From positions 868,001-932,000 of the forward strand of contig JALRMH010000003.1 in assembly GCA_026119935.1 (NCBI GenBank): a stretch of 64,000 nt of DNA, written 5' to 3'. This stretch comes from Endothia cerciana (taxonomy: Eukaryota > Ascomycota > Sordariomycetes > Diaporthales > Cryphonectriaceae). Each line of letters begins with the position of its first letter. Within the stretch, counting starts at the first letter, position 1. Position numbers and translations under genes: made by a program. A model generated the notes under the pieces. The model saw only the letters and a list, made by a program, of their open reading frames with translations. It had not been told where the DNA came from and did not search any database. Positions 24,071-35,303 of the stretch are shown here, piece after piece.

Positions 24071-25386
24071 TCAGGAAAAGAACTTCTTGTACGCAGCCTT
24101 CTCCTTCGCCAAGCGCGCCGAAACATTCTTCTTGACCTCACCCAGCTCCTTCGTGATAGCAGCATCACCGGGCGCCAGCTTGCTCGCCTCCGTCAGGGCC
24201 TCCACGGCTGAGTCCTCGTCCTTGAGGCGGATCAATGCGGAGCCTCGACGGTACAGCGCCTTCGCCTTGTCGGCATCCTTGACACCCCCGACGAGCAGTG
24301 CAGACTGCGCCATCCTAGCGGCATCATCCCAGTTGCTCATCTTGATGTTCATCAGCGCGCCGTTGCTGTTCAGCGAGAACCGCACCGCGTCCATCTTCGC
24401 CTTCAGCTCCTTGCCCTCGTCGCCATCGGGGAGATCGGGGTCCTCGTTGAGGTACCGCAGGCCCTTCTCGTACTTATCGAGCGCGGAGGCGAAGTCGCCC
24501 GCCTTGAAGGCCTTGTTGCCAAAGTCCTTGCACTCGGTCGCGATCTGCACAATCTTGGCGGCGGGGATGGCGTCCACACTCTCGCCCTCGGGGGCCTGCT
24601 TCTTCAGATTCTCCAGCTCGTCCTCGGGGAAGTCCTCGTAGGAGTCGCCCAGCGCGTCAGGCTTGCCCACCTGCGAGGTGACGACCGCGGCATCCTCACC
24701 GGTCAGCTCACCGCAGTCGACGATGCGCGCGGGCTGTACGGGCTTGTCACCGCTTCCCGTGCGCAGGTTCTCGATCTGCCGCACGACAGACTTGCCGGAC
24801 AGGACCTCGCCGAAGACAACGTGCTTGTTGTCAAGGTGAGGGGTCGGGACAGTGGTGATGAAGAACTGGGAACCGTTTGTGCCTGGTAACGTATGTCAGC
24901 GAGCCTGAGACACAAAACCTTTTCGCCTCTGTTTGAAGTCGGTGGCACGTGTGAAACCTACCAGGCCCAGCATTTGCCATGGACAGGAGGAATGGCCGGT
25001 CGTGCTTCAGGTTGAAGTTCTCGTCGGCGAACTTCTCGCCGTAGATGCTCTCGCCACCAGTGCCATCGCCTGCAGTGAAGTCGCCGCCCTGGATCATGAA
25101 CTGCTTGATGACACGGTGGAAGTCGGAGCCTTTGTAGTGAAGGGGCTTGCCCGTCTTGCCGATACCCTTCTCCCCTGTGCAGAGGGAGCGGAAGTTTTCA
25201 GCCTAGTGGGCATATCGTTAGCGAGCCCGGAATGGATGTTGTAGATAGTGAGGGACCTACGGTCTTGGGCACCACGTCGGTGTACAGCTCCATGATAATA
25301 CGCCCAGCCTTGCGCTGGCCGATGTGCACCTCGAAAAAGACGCGGCTACGCGCCACGCTGGTGGTCTTGGTCTCTTCTGTGGCCAT
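24071..25386 (-). CDS. cpr6: Cyclophilin-40 type peptidyl-prolyl isomerase with TPR domain
   Basis: A peptidyl-prolyl cis-trans isomerase that works as an Hsp90 co-chaperone in the cytosol. Three exons on the minus strand: 25386-25261, 25202-24962 and 24882-24071, giving 392 residues; introns of 58 and 79 nt, the second with a GCTGACA branch point. The cyclophilin domain covers about residues 10-175: HRVIKQFMIQGGDF carries the catalytic Arg, Phe and Gln, followed by MANAGPGTNGSQFFITT. In TPHLDNKHVVFGEV a His stands where cyclophilin A has Trp, as in Cyp40 proteins with weaker cyclosporin binding. The C-terminal part (about 215-375) has the TPR helices, including KALYRRGSALIRLKDEDSAV, that bind the Hsp90 MEEVD tail. 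Length is slightly above the usual 370 or so. The symbol follows yeast CPR6. Confidence 0.93.
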
Positions 25387-26346
25387 TGTTGCTGTTTTCT
25401 GGAACGCCTGGGCTCTAGTCAAAAGGCTTGGGTGGTTTCAGGGGGGGTGAGTTGTCAAAGGTCAGCTCGGGTTGTCGAGGTGAGCGAGTGATCAGGTAGA
25501 GGGGTCGGATTTGCAGACGGGAGAAACAGATGTGGAGGACGTCGTGCAAGGGAATATGCCTGACAAAGGTATATTCCTGAACAAGGGAGAAAAGGAGGGA
25601 GACTGCACAGTCAACCGGCTAGAATTGTTGTATGTCAAGAAGCTTGTCTTTTCCTGGGAAGAAAAGACAACCAGAATTCCATGAAGGCTGAGAAAGTGTC
25701 TTCGTGAACATTCCATGGAGAGCTTCTCGGAGTGGGGCCATCCCGCTTACCTGGACCCCTGTTGCCGCGGGGCTGGCACCAGGGGGGGGGGGCATGTTCT
25801 AGAGGGGCACACATGCAAGATCAAACTCTCCCCATCTCTGGACCCTGATCTTCTCAGCCCTCTGGTTCTCCCAAAGTGCACTGGAAAAGATGCCTGAAAA
25901 TAGATAACGCCCTCTACTTCTCTGTCCGTCATTATCACACATATGCAAAAGCTCCCCAGGACAAGCGCCACCTTGCGTGCATCAAAAGACAATATGGATT
26001 GATGTGAGACATGAGTTCACATTGTGGCCTCGCCAAACACTCTTTCTTTCCTTTTTTTTTGGGGGGGGTTTTTTTTTGGTAAGTCTAGCCTATCCTATCC
26101 AAAATATGGTCATAATGCTTCGTCTCTCGGGGACTGAATAATCTGTCATTGGCGTGTAGGAGGTTTGTCTCCAAGAGAGCTGCCTTTGCTGATGTGAGGC
26201 TGCCCTAATTGGTGGTCGGTCACCACTCAGGGCTCCAGGTAGCATCCTGAGACTTGGGCTTCTACGATATCCAGACCCAGTCGTTCGGGACAATAGATTG
26301 GAGGCATCATGCTCTGCAGATCACCTTGAAGCACACTGCCAAGGGA
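25387..26346. other. Intergenic, no gene seen
   Basis: Holds the probable cyclophilin-40 promoter on its left and the 3' side of the deacylase gene on its right. A T9-G8-T9 composite tract lies at 26052-26077. No domain-bearing frame is present. Confidence 0.5.
26052..26077. repeat. Composite T9-G8-T9 homopolymer tract
   Basis: Seen directly: nine T (26052-26060), eight G (26061-26068), nine T (26069-26077). Third tract of this design in the window. Confidence 0.9.
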
Positions 26347-27101
26347 TTATGATGACTGATTGCTTGTAGTCGTTGTGGCTGGCTTGTCAGGTTTCTGCTG
26401 GGAGCCGGCGGTGAGCTCCAGTGTGACCTTTGACAAACATTGTGTCAGTAAATACCTCTCTGGGTGCATGGGAGGGAGGACATACCGGTCCATCATTGAC
26501 AAGAGCAACTTCCATCATGGCCTGAAAGACGCCATCTTTCACCTTGTCGGCTGCATAGCCCTCCTGCACCTTGTTGAAAAAGTAGTGGTAGAGCTCTTTA
26601 GCCTCACTGCCCCCAAGCGCCCCATGGAAGTCAGGCTTGTTGCCTTTCTTGGTTGAGGCCAGCAGGGTAAATTGAGACACGCAGAGGACCTCCCCATCGA
26701 TGTCCTGCACGTTCTTCTTCCACTACCAATGAGACCAAAGTGTCAGGAACACTGCATGACAGGCAAGATGATGGCGTGTCGGGTATAGATTACATGGGCC
26801 GTCATTGGGGTCATTGGGGGGGGGGGGGGTGGGGGCGTGGGGAGATCAAGATACCCTTCCACCATTCTCATCGTCCCACAGCCTCATCTTGAGGACCTTG
26901 GCGGCCATAGACTCAGCTTCTTTCTTAGTGTCTCCTGGGGCCATGGCCGCAAAGACAAGGACGCCTTTGCCTATCGATGAGACAAGCTCTTTCTCGACAG
27001 TGACAGAGGCTGAGAGCACCCGCTGGAGAATGACTGCGAGTTCACATGAGATATGCGGGAGCCGTACAAGAACCAGTATAGGAGATAGACTCACCCTTCA
27101 T
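26347..27101 (-). CDS. DTD1: D-aminoacyl-tRNA deacylase (DTD1 family)
   Basis: Removes D-amino acids (and glycine from tRNA-Ala) from mischarged tRNA, a cytosolic proofreading step. Four exons on the minus strand: 27101-27095 (7 nt), 27033-26855, 26722-26486 and 26427-26347, giving 167 residues. The seven-base first exon is ATG AAG G; joining it to the next exon yields MKVILQRVLSASVTVEKE, the family's N-terminus. The two hallmark motifs are present: SQFTL in LCVSQFTLLAS and the Gly-cisPro motif NDGPVT, split by an intron between the Pro and Val codons. Intron 2 (132 nt) contains a 14-G run at 26816-26829. The C-terminus ends in a short T/S-rich tail. It is divergent from the NOT3/5 gene, with about 970 bp between the two start codons. 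The family is clear; only the tiny first exon is inferred. Confidence 0.9.
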
Positions 27102-28069
27102 GTTGGTACTTACGGCCGGGTGCTGGGAGGTGTATGTAAGTACTTAGTACTCGGGCTGGATGTTTGGTTGGTGGAGGGATGCCGACGTGCAGTTGCCGCT
27201 GGCCTCAGATATAGAGCCTAAGGTAGGAGGATACTACCTAAAACCAACAGACCCTGCACCGACACACTGGGGTGCCTTCAGATCACGATCTCATATTATG
27301 CCCAGCTGTTCCCAAGTGTGCAGGTAGGTGAAGAGGCGGATCTATGCTGTGCTACCAGCATAGGGGAGGTAAGGGGAGAGGACCTCCCAGAGGTGAGACA
27401 GATGAGAGCTGGTTGTTCCAACACAAGGATGCCGACCGGGGCTGTGGGATAGGAGAGAACTGTGAAAAGCTAACACAGCACAAGCACTCTGGGACTAACC
27501 AAGCAGTACGGTGTGTGGGTGTCAGATGCCTTAAAAGTTGCTGCTCCCCTCTGGGTCCAACAGGGCGGGACGCATGCCGCCTTGTCCAACCCTGGCCGAG
27601 TACTAGTGGATGACGCACCTATGAGGACCCACCATCTCGCGTAGGGTGGTCCGTGCCACCCCTCTGTGGCGCGCATTCGTTGCCTGCCATTTCGCATCGC
27701 TGCACTGCATCTTTCACCTGTCGCCGTGGCAGCCTCGCAGATTGATTTCACTTGATCCTATCAACTTTCCACAAGCCCCAGAAAGCTTTGTTGCGTTGTT
27801 CAGACTGAACCGCCAATACCCACACTAGTGTTCCATGTGTGAAGTGTCGTCCAGAGTAAGCCGACAAACCCTTCCGCCTCCTGACTAGCCTGTAAACTAT
27901 GGACGGTCGCCATTTGGCAAGCGACTACTGGGACGGCGCCCAACTGATTGAGAGCTCTAGCACTGTCGCCATCGATCTGTCGCAGCTCTTGCCATCTGGC
28001 GCGTACAGTACTCTACCACACGATCGAGTCTCTAAACCGACGCGAGACCCTCGAGGTCACCCATCCACA
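27102..28069. promoter_or_regulatory. Shared upstream region of DTD1 (left) and NOT3/5 (right)
   Basis: 968 bp between two divergent start codons. It should hold both promoters. From 27899 the frame is open and in phase with NOT3/5 for 57 extra codons. No specific element was identified. Confidence 0.5.
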
Positions 28070-30096
28070 ATGGCGGCAAGAAAATTGATGCAGGAAGTCG
28101 ATAAGTGCTTCAAGAAAGTCACGGAGGGCATCCAGGAGTTCGACGAGATCTATGAGAAGATTGAGCAGGCTAGCAGCCAGGCACAGAAAGAAAAGCTTGA
28201 GGACAGCCTCAAGAGGGAGATAAAGAAGCTCCAGAGACTGCGAGACCAGATCAAGACATGGGCCGCAAGTAATGACATCAAGGACAAGGGTCCTTTGATG
28301 GAGCAGAGGAAGCTGATCGAATCGAGGATGGAGAAGTTCAAGGCTGTCGAGAAGCTTATGAAGACCAAAGCATTCTCCAAGGAGGGGCTGTCTGCCGCAG
28401 CCACCCTGGACCCCAAGGAGAAGGCCAAGATCGAGGCTGGCGACTTCCTCGGCACACAGATTGACGAGCTCGAGCAGCGCATCGAGGCCCTGGAGGCCGA
28501 GCGTGAGATCTTGCAGTCCGTAAAGAAGGGCAAGAAGAGCAAGGACAACGCAGGCCGGATGGCCGAGATTGATGACCTGATGGAGAAGCACAAGTGGCAT
28601 CAGGGCAAGCTGGAGTTGATACGGAGATCTCTCGTGAACGGCGGCGTGGACGCGGACCAGGTCAACGACATCAAGGAGGCAATACAGTACTACGTCCAGG
28701 AGGGCGAGTCCACCGACTACGTGGAGGACGATTCGATGTACGACGACTTGAATCTTGACGAGGAGGAGGACCAGTTCGGGATGCTACAGGAGAACGACAA
28801 GGTCTCCAGTCAGGACACGCAGTCGGTGCAGGACGACGCCCCTGAGATGGAGGGGCGGTCCTCGAGCGCAGCAGCGCGGGGCAAGGAGAAGGCACCGGTG
28901 GATGCTGCGAGTAGTACGGTGAAGCCGAAGAGCTCTTCGCAACTCAAGTCGCCACTACCAACGCTTGCAACACTGCACCAGCCCACACTGCCGACCATCG
29001 GAGGTGGCCCAGCTACAACCACTCCGGCCATGAAGCCGGCGGCAGTGCCGACGAGGCCTCCGGGCGAGGGACTCAAGTATGCTTCTGCGGCAGCTGCAGC
29101 CGCCGACAAGAACAACGTTGGCATAGCACCCTTACCACCACCACCGAGTGCGCATCCGGCGGTCGGGATCTCCTCCTTCCCGGTGGGTCAGTCCAAGGCG
29201 GGCTCGACGCCATCTCCCAGCGTATCGTCGATACAGATGGCGGCGTCAGCACCACATGCATCGGAGCAGAGAACAGCACCAGCACCCGTGTCAGTTGCGT
29301 CAAGTGCAGCTACGCCTGCGCCATCAACACCCAGACAAGATGCTCTTAGAGCAAAGCCGTCACGGGCCTCAGGAAAGGTGCCGGCCGCCGCCGAGCCGTC
29401 AGGGGCACCAAAGGCTGCTCATACAAACGGCGTAACGAATGGTGTGAAGTCCGCGGAGCCACAAGAGGATGAGTCGATATACCACCTACCGTCCTCCTTG
29501 GGCGACCTAGTAGAATCGTGGGAGACGACGAAGTCAAATGTCAAGGTACCGATGGATGTGGCTACAGAGAGACTTGTGGCAGCCTCGAGACAGACGGCGC
29601 CCGAGATCACGGACTCTGAGCCCATCAGGATACATCAGCCGGAGTCCTGGTGGGATACGTCGGCGACGTGGCCCAAGGAGAATCTGCCGCTGGTGGACAA
29701 CCCTGCGCTGTACCAGCCGTCCAAGGTGGACAACGACACGCTTTTTTACGCGTTCTACTACAAGCAAGGGTCTTACCAGCAGTATCTGTCAGCCAAGGCG
29801 CTCAAGGACCAAGCATGGCGTTTCCACAAGCAATACCAGACCTGGTTCCAGAGACACGAGGAGCCAAAGAACATCACCGAGGAGTTTGAGCAAGGCACCT
29901 ACCGCTTTTTCGACTACGAATCGACCTGGTGAGTTCACCTCCGCAAGTTAAATTTTTTTTTTGTTTTTTTTTGGTCCTCTTTCGCATTCGAGTACACTCG
30001 TGTTGTAGGGCCGCCGTTAATTGACATATATATAGGATGAACCGTAGGAAGGCTGATTTCAAATTCGCGTACAAATTCCTGGAGGACGAGGTTTAG
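28070..30096 (+). CDS. NOT3: CCR4-NOT complex subunit 3/5 (NOT3/NOT5)
   Basis: A scaffold subunit of the CCR4-NOT deadenylase complex in mRNA decay and translational control. Two exons: 28070-29928 and 30036-30096, giving 639 residues. The ATG at 28070 begins MAARKLMQEVDKCFKKVTEG, the family's N-terminus, so the in-frame ATG at 27899 is taken as leader. Residues 1-230 are the Not3 helical/coiled-coil domain, followed by an acidic piece (about 225-245), a long A/P/S/T-rich linker, and the C-terminal NOT box (about 500-639). The last intron (107 nt) splits the Trp codon in YESTWMNRRKADFKFAYKFL; without the 20-codon last exon the conserved end would be lost. The intron carries T9 and T10 runs. 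NOT3 and NOT5 of yeast are paralogues and most moulds have a single gene; I use NOT3 as the name. Confidence 0.95.
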
Positions 30097-33000
30097 GACC
30101 ACGTTCCTTGGAACGGAATGGCAAGGAACTGTTACGATACAGTACATGTAAACATACAGAGACGACAGTGTCATCTCCAGGGGCGATACTCTTCCGACAG
30201 CTTACCGCAGCAGTAACAGGCTGTAGCGATGAATCATAACACTCGCGGCCTTTCATCATCATCTTTGGTTGTGTTTGCCACCTGTGGAATTACCACCTGT
30301 GTGCCGTGACACGATCGCCTCTGCAATGGCCACTCGTGGAATAGTCTCCTAAGGGCTGTCACCTGTTGAGACATCACATGTACCGGTGCCCGCAGTGCCC
30401 TTGGGGTCTTTTACGAGGAATGCATTGCCTCGTATAAGTACATCAATAGTCAGGCGCCTCTCTGTCCGTATCATGGGCCGACTCTGCTGCATGAGCTCAG
30501 GTCCGCCTTGATGTTTTGAGTAGTTTTTTTTTTTTTCATATGAAAGGGGAAAATGGTGGGGTAGGGGGACTAGATCCCCGTGTCTACCCTCAGCTCCTGG
30601 GCCCATCTCCTGAGCGCATTTTCCTGTTTGGTCATCATTCGTCTTCTTACGGGCTGTCCTCACTCCCTTACCTGCCGAAAATGATCTCTCATGATCTCAC
30701 CTTGGGAGATCCACCCTGTTTGCCCTACCTTAGGCGCCTTGCTCTTGGACGTTCAACCTCAAAGATTCAGCACTCTGCGGGCTGCAGTCTTCTAAGCTTC
30801 GATTCCAGACCTTTGCTGCCTACCTCTCATCTGCGCACATCATGTACTGCTACATGGCTCCCCGGCTGGAAACTTCTCACTGGCTGATATTGGGAGCTCC
30901 TCGACAGCCCTGGAGATGCAGGTGCGAGAGTTGCAAGCCGTACATCCGGACAGGGACACCGACCAGTATGACATGCAGCGTACAGCTACATTCGCTGGCT
31001 ATAACACCCACAGGTGAGGTTACAGGTGAGGGAAGGCTTCCTACCTAATGGTTACAGCAGTTATATTGCTGCTTGATGAGGGTGTCAAGACAAGAGAGCA
31101 GCATGGCGCTCACGAGAATACACTCTTGGGGGAGGCCGGATCTATTGGTGCATCAAGTTCCTGCCTCTCGGTCGCAGACAGCCTCAACGCCACACGACAT
31201 GGATGTCTGCGGTCTGTTCGCCTTCCAGAATGCCGTGGTAAACCGCATGTCCACGATGTCAGGCCCTTTCGCCCTCAAGAAGGCATGGTATTGAAGAAAC
31301 AAAGTCCACGACTCTTAGGTAGCCCTGGGGGCATTCCTGCAGGTTGACAAGACTGGCGTGCCTGTCCTTAGCGCCGATGCGCCATCGGCCAGAGAGACTG
31401 CACCCTAGAATTCGGCAGTATGCATGGCTGCCCGAGTCCCAACCTCTTGCATCTCCGCGTGTGGATTGGGCATGAAGAGGCTTGGTATATTATGTTTCTG
31501 GTTGCCTTCCTATATGCATGACCCTACATATCTCGTCCCCTCTCTGCCTTACATTCTTTACTATTATTTTCCCTTAGGATGTAGCGGTAGTGGCTATGTC
31601 AGCCGATGCCCTGCAGCTTTTCGGTCTGGCTGTGTTCGGACGAGAGAGGTTGCGCATTCACTGCCCCGGTGCCCAAGATGACGTGCAGCAATCGCAGAAA
31701 TTCTGGCATCGGGTTACTGCTTTGCCTCTCGCGCTGGAGCGTCGACCTGCCGCTGTAAGGCTTCCTAGCCGTTGATCAAGGCTGCTGATGGCTAGTGGGC
31801 AGTGGCAGTGATGCGTTACCATGAGATCAACTGCCACTTTTTTTGTGGCTTGGGCCCAATATTCATCCACACAGCCCGCACGCCTATCTAACACCAACCC
31901 CTGGTGTCTCAACGCGGTACTCATACGGCTCTTCCATACCTGTCAGACCGGTCAGACGCCAACCTCTTGTGGCTTCAATACAATGCTGATATTGTTCTGC
32001 AGGTCTGATACCCATGACCCGCTCGGACACCAAGAAGGACCTTCCGGTCCCGCATCATAGCATCGCTTGCTTCCCTGGATCCTGGTCTTGTCGATCTGGG
32101 ATACCGCAGATGCTATGCCTCTTAACGCCAGGTCATTTGATGTGGCCGGATATGAGGTGGGAAGGACAACGGCTACGCCTCCCGAACGTGCTCCCTGCCG
32201 ACCGAAGCTTGAACACGAAAGTCGATGTTTTAGGTCGAGTCCGAAGGAAATTCGCAACCGGCGCCTAGAGCGTGAGGTCTTGTGCTCAGTTTTCGGTGAA
32301 CGGCGAGGGAATTCCAGAGCGGTCTTGGCCTCAGCTGAAGCATGGGGTCACATCCCCTTCCCCCCCCCCCCCCCAATGACTAAATGACCTGTCATCGAAT
32401 CGGGGACGAGTCCCATCCGACTTCTTCCGGTGACCGTGGCCAATTTCAGCAGCATGGAAACCCATGAAGAAGTCTTAGCATGGTGCTGCTTCGTCATCGC
32501 TGCACTTTCGAATATCAGGCGGCGGTTGAGATATGATCAGGCAAACACACAAGCTTTCATGGGGCGTGTTGGGCGGATCGCCAGGCTCTCCGCGAGATAG
32601 TGGACCGGGCGAACCATACATACCGCACAAATACGCAGGTACATGGCATTGAGGCTGGATGCGCTGTCTCGCTTAACAGACTACAGTGAGACTCGATACA
32701 TTGAGGATACTGCAGACGTCCGGCTAACTTGATAATGCAGCTCGCCTCGACGATATCCCTTCTCCCACCTCACCCAGCCTTGCGGCAACCAACCCTTTCA
32801 CCCACACCTGCCAAAGTGCAGCCCACCTCGAACGGGCACTGATCGGCATCGTCTCCCTGCGATTCTGGCCTCAATTACAGCTGTCCCTTTTGGCGACTGT
32901 TCCCTATGCGCTCATTGCAGGGACCAAGCCTCCCTTTTGGGCTCGAGCTGTGAACACAAGCAAACAAAATGGCGCATCTCGTCCCGGAGGAACCCCGTCG

Positions 33001-34251
33001 ATGTCGAACTCGGTGTGCCATCTGCATGATCAAGCGGTCATTCATGTCCTCGTCCCAAGTCCAAAGCGCCAAACAAACAAACATGCGCTGCGCGTCCAAC
33101 GTGGGCGCCTCAACCTTGCATGCATCTTTCTTTCCAGCCATTCCCGTATCCTGGCTCATCCCCGATCGGGATCCCACCACCCCTTGCATACCACCACTCT
33201 GTGTGAAGCGCTTCCCCTTTGACTCTCGCTGTCCATGACCGTTGTGTCCTACGTCGTCAAGTAAATCGATTCGACCTCAGACGTCCGCTTGTCAGCCCCG
33301 TTGAGGCAATTAGGATCTGCACGATCGGACGGCCTCACCGGACAACCCACTGGCGAGTGCTGGCTGGCTGACCGTTCTCGTCTTAACCCACTTCACAACC
33401 GCAGGTTGCTAGCTGGCACAGCCCTGTTCTCCCATACTGTTCTTGCATTTTGCATCTCCTCCCCCGGCCCCCATTCTATATTGGCTTCTGTTCTACTCCC
33501 GACACTGAGGAGGGCTTACCGAGCCTTGGTGCACTCTCATGCGATCACGGACAGCCGGCCTCCCGTTGGCTTTCTCCACTTGGCCCTACTGCAACTCTAT
33601 CGTGCCTGTCCTTGCATATCTGCATCGTGTTGTTGATGATGGCTGGGTTTCAGGTTGGATGCCTAACCTGTAGGACCCGGGGAATCTACCTGCAGCTTAA
33701 GCCTCTGCTCTGGATCATATCCATGCCTGACACATGGCACACCACTGACGCTTTCGTCTCATACGACGGCCCGGGTGGAGAGGGAATTATCGATGTCCAG
33801 ATAGTCCTGCACATTATATGCCTCATATCCCCAGACACACATAGGCAACAAATACATTATGACCACAAGAGCAAACGCGCGATCGATGTCGACCAATGAA
33901 CCAGATATCCTTCCTCATCTGGAGTCCCTCACACCCGTTTGTGCTCGCCTCGTCTATCAAAGTGTCGGGTCTCAAGCCTCTCAGTGATCACAATCGTCCC
34001 GCCTGTAACAAACTGCCATCACCGTTGTGCGCTAGTTCCGACATTTACACATATATGTGTAGGGACGACGGCGCGCCCTTGTGATCAGGTCCATGGTTTC
34101 AACGAGAATTTCGAGCATACCTCCCCAACTCATCAAACCCCCTTCCTGCACACTATCGTGAGAGACTTATATCGCTTTGCGCTCACTATTCATCCACTAC
34201 CACCACACACATCCTCCTCTTGCGGTTGCCGGCTGCCTGCCTTCGCGCAAC
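30097..34251. other. 4.2 kb without a supported gene
   Basis: Short frames on both strands (for example 31048-31347, 32875-33222, 33450-33899) lack domains and do not join through plausible introns. A C15 run lies at 32360-32374. The last several hundred bases before 34252, rich in C and CA, are likely the promoter and leader of the zinc-finger gene. Confidence 0.4.
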
Positions 34252-35303
34252 ATGAGCAACCAGCAGTATTACAACAAGAACTACCGACAGAGTCGGGGGA
34301 GGCACGTTGGCTTGGCCACTGCTTGGGGCGATTCTGCCGTCTTCGGCACCGCGGACTTGGCCCACCTTGACAACCCCAACACCCAGCCCTTGCAGCGGAG
34401 TCCCAGCTCGAACTTATCCTACGATTCCTATCCCAGCGGCAGCTATGGTGGGCACCCCATGCAGTGGAGCGGTTCGAGGACCTCGGATTCAACAACAGGC
34501 TATGACAACCCTTCGTCTCCTCTAGCTAACATTAACCCGAGCGTTCTGCACACTCATTACAACAATAACAACTACTCCACAGCATCGGGCTACATCCAAA
34601 CCCAAAATTGGCAGTCCGGCAGCAATCCCTCGGCACCAGACCAGTACGGATTCGACTTGGCACAGGCGAGCACTCCGAGATACGCAAACCAGCCTCAGTA
34701 TCCGCAAACGATGGTTGACTCACCGCCGCCAGACATGCAGTACAGCATGTAAGTCTCGGGCTCTTTTCAGTTCCGACATCCAAATGTCTACCCACCCCAA
34801 ACAATACATAACGCTGAAGGCTAACGAGCGTGTGCAGCCGCATGGACAAGTATCCGTGCTTACACCCAGGCTGCGACGCCGATCCCTTCTCAAGGAGCGC
34901 CGACCTCGGTCGGCATGTCAAGCACGTGCACGGCTCAAAAGACAAACTCGAAGTCTGGCATTGTGACTACAAGACCTGCCCGCGCTCCAAGCACGCTCAC
35001 CTGTCTTCGAGCCCATCACAGGGCCCCGACCCTTTCACCCGCAAGGACCATTACAAGGCCCACCTGCGCGAGTTCCACAAGGAGCCTCTGCCTAAGCGCA
35101 ACATCAAGGACGATCCAAACTGGACGGAAAGCAAAACCTTCAAAGCGGAATGGTGGCGTTGCCTCAAGTGCCTGAAGAGGAACTGGTTCAAGAATGGCGC
35201 AGGGTACGTCTGCGAAAAATGCAATACGACACTAGAGAAGGAGGTTCAGGAGGAGAGGTACAAGGGACTGGACTCGGGGTCCTCGAGGTCGCGGCACCAT
35301 TGA
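34252..35303 (+). CDS. C2H2-type zinc-finger protein
   Basis: Probably a nuclear DNA- or RNA-binding regulator; the specific role is unknown. Two exons: 34252-34748 and 34838-35303, giving 320 residues. The 89-nt intron (GTAAGT...GCTAACG...GTGCAG) splits an Ile codon just before the finger region. The N-terminal half (about 1-165) is rich in N, Q, S, Y, G and P and looks disordered, as in activation or condensate-forming regions. The C-terminal half has a first C2H2 finger (YPCLHPGC ... RHVKHVH), a second with a long spacer (WHCDYKTC ... HLREFH) and a C-x2-C ... C-x2-C knuckle (WRCLKCLKRNWF ... YVCEKC). I do not know the gene name. A further open frame starts four bases after the stop (35305-35556, S/T/P-rich), so an alternative 3' end cannot be excluded. 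Confidence 0.85.

Noticed and set aside
23864..24211. Possible small secreted protein (signal-like MCGHALVIFATLLLNGAHG)
   Set aside because: It overlaps the end of cyclophilin-40 in antisense and continues as the reverse of its TPR codons.
27899..28069. 57-codon N-terminal extension of NOT3/5
   Set aside because: In frame, but the family starts at the ATG at 28070 and the extension has no conserved features; kept as possible leader only.
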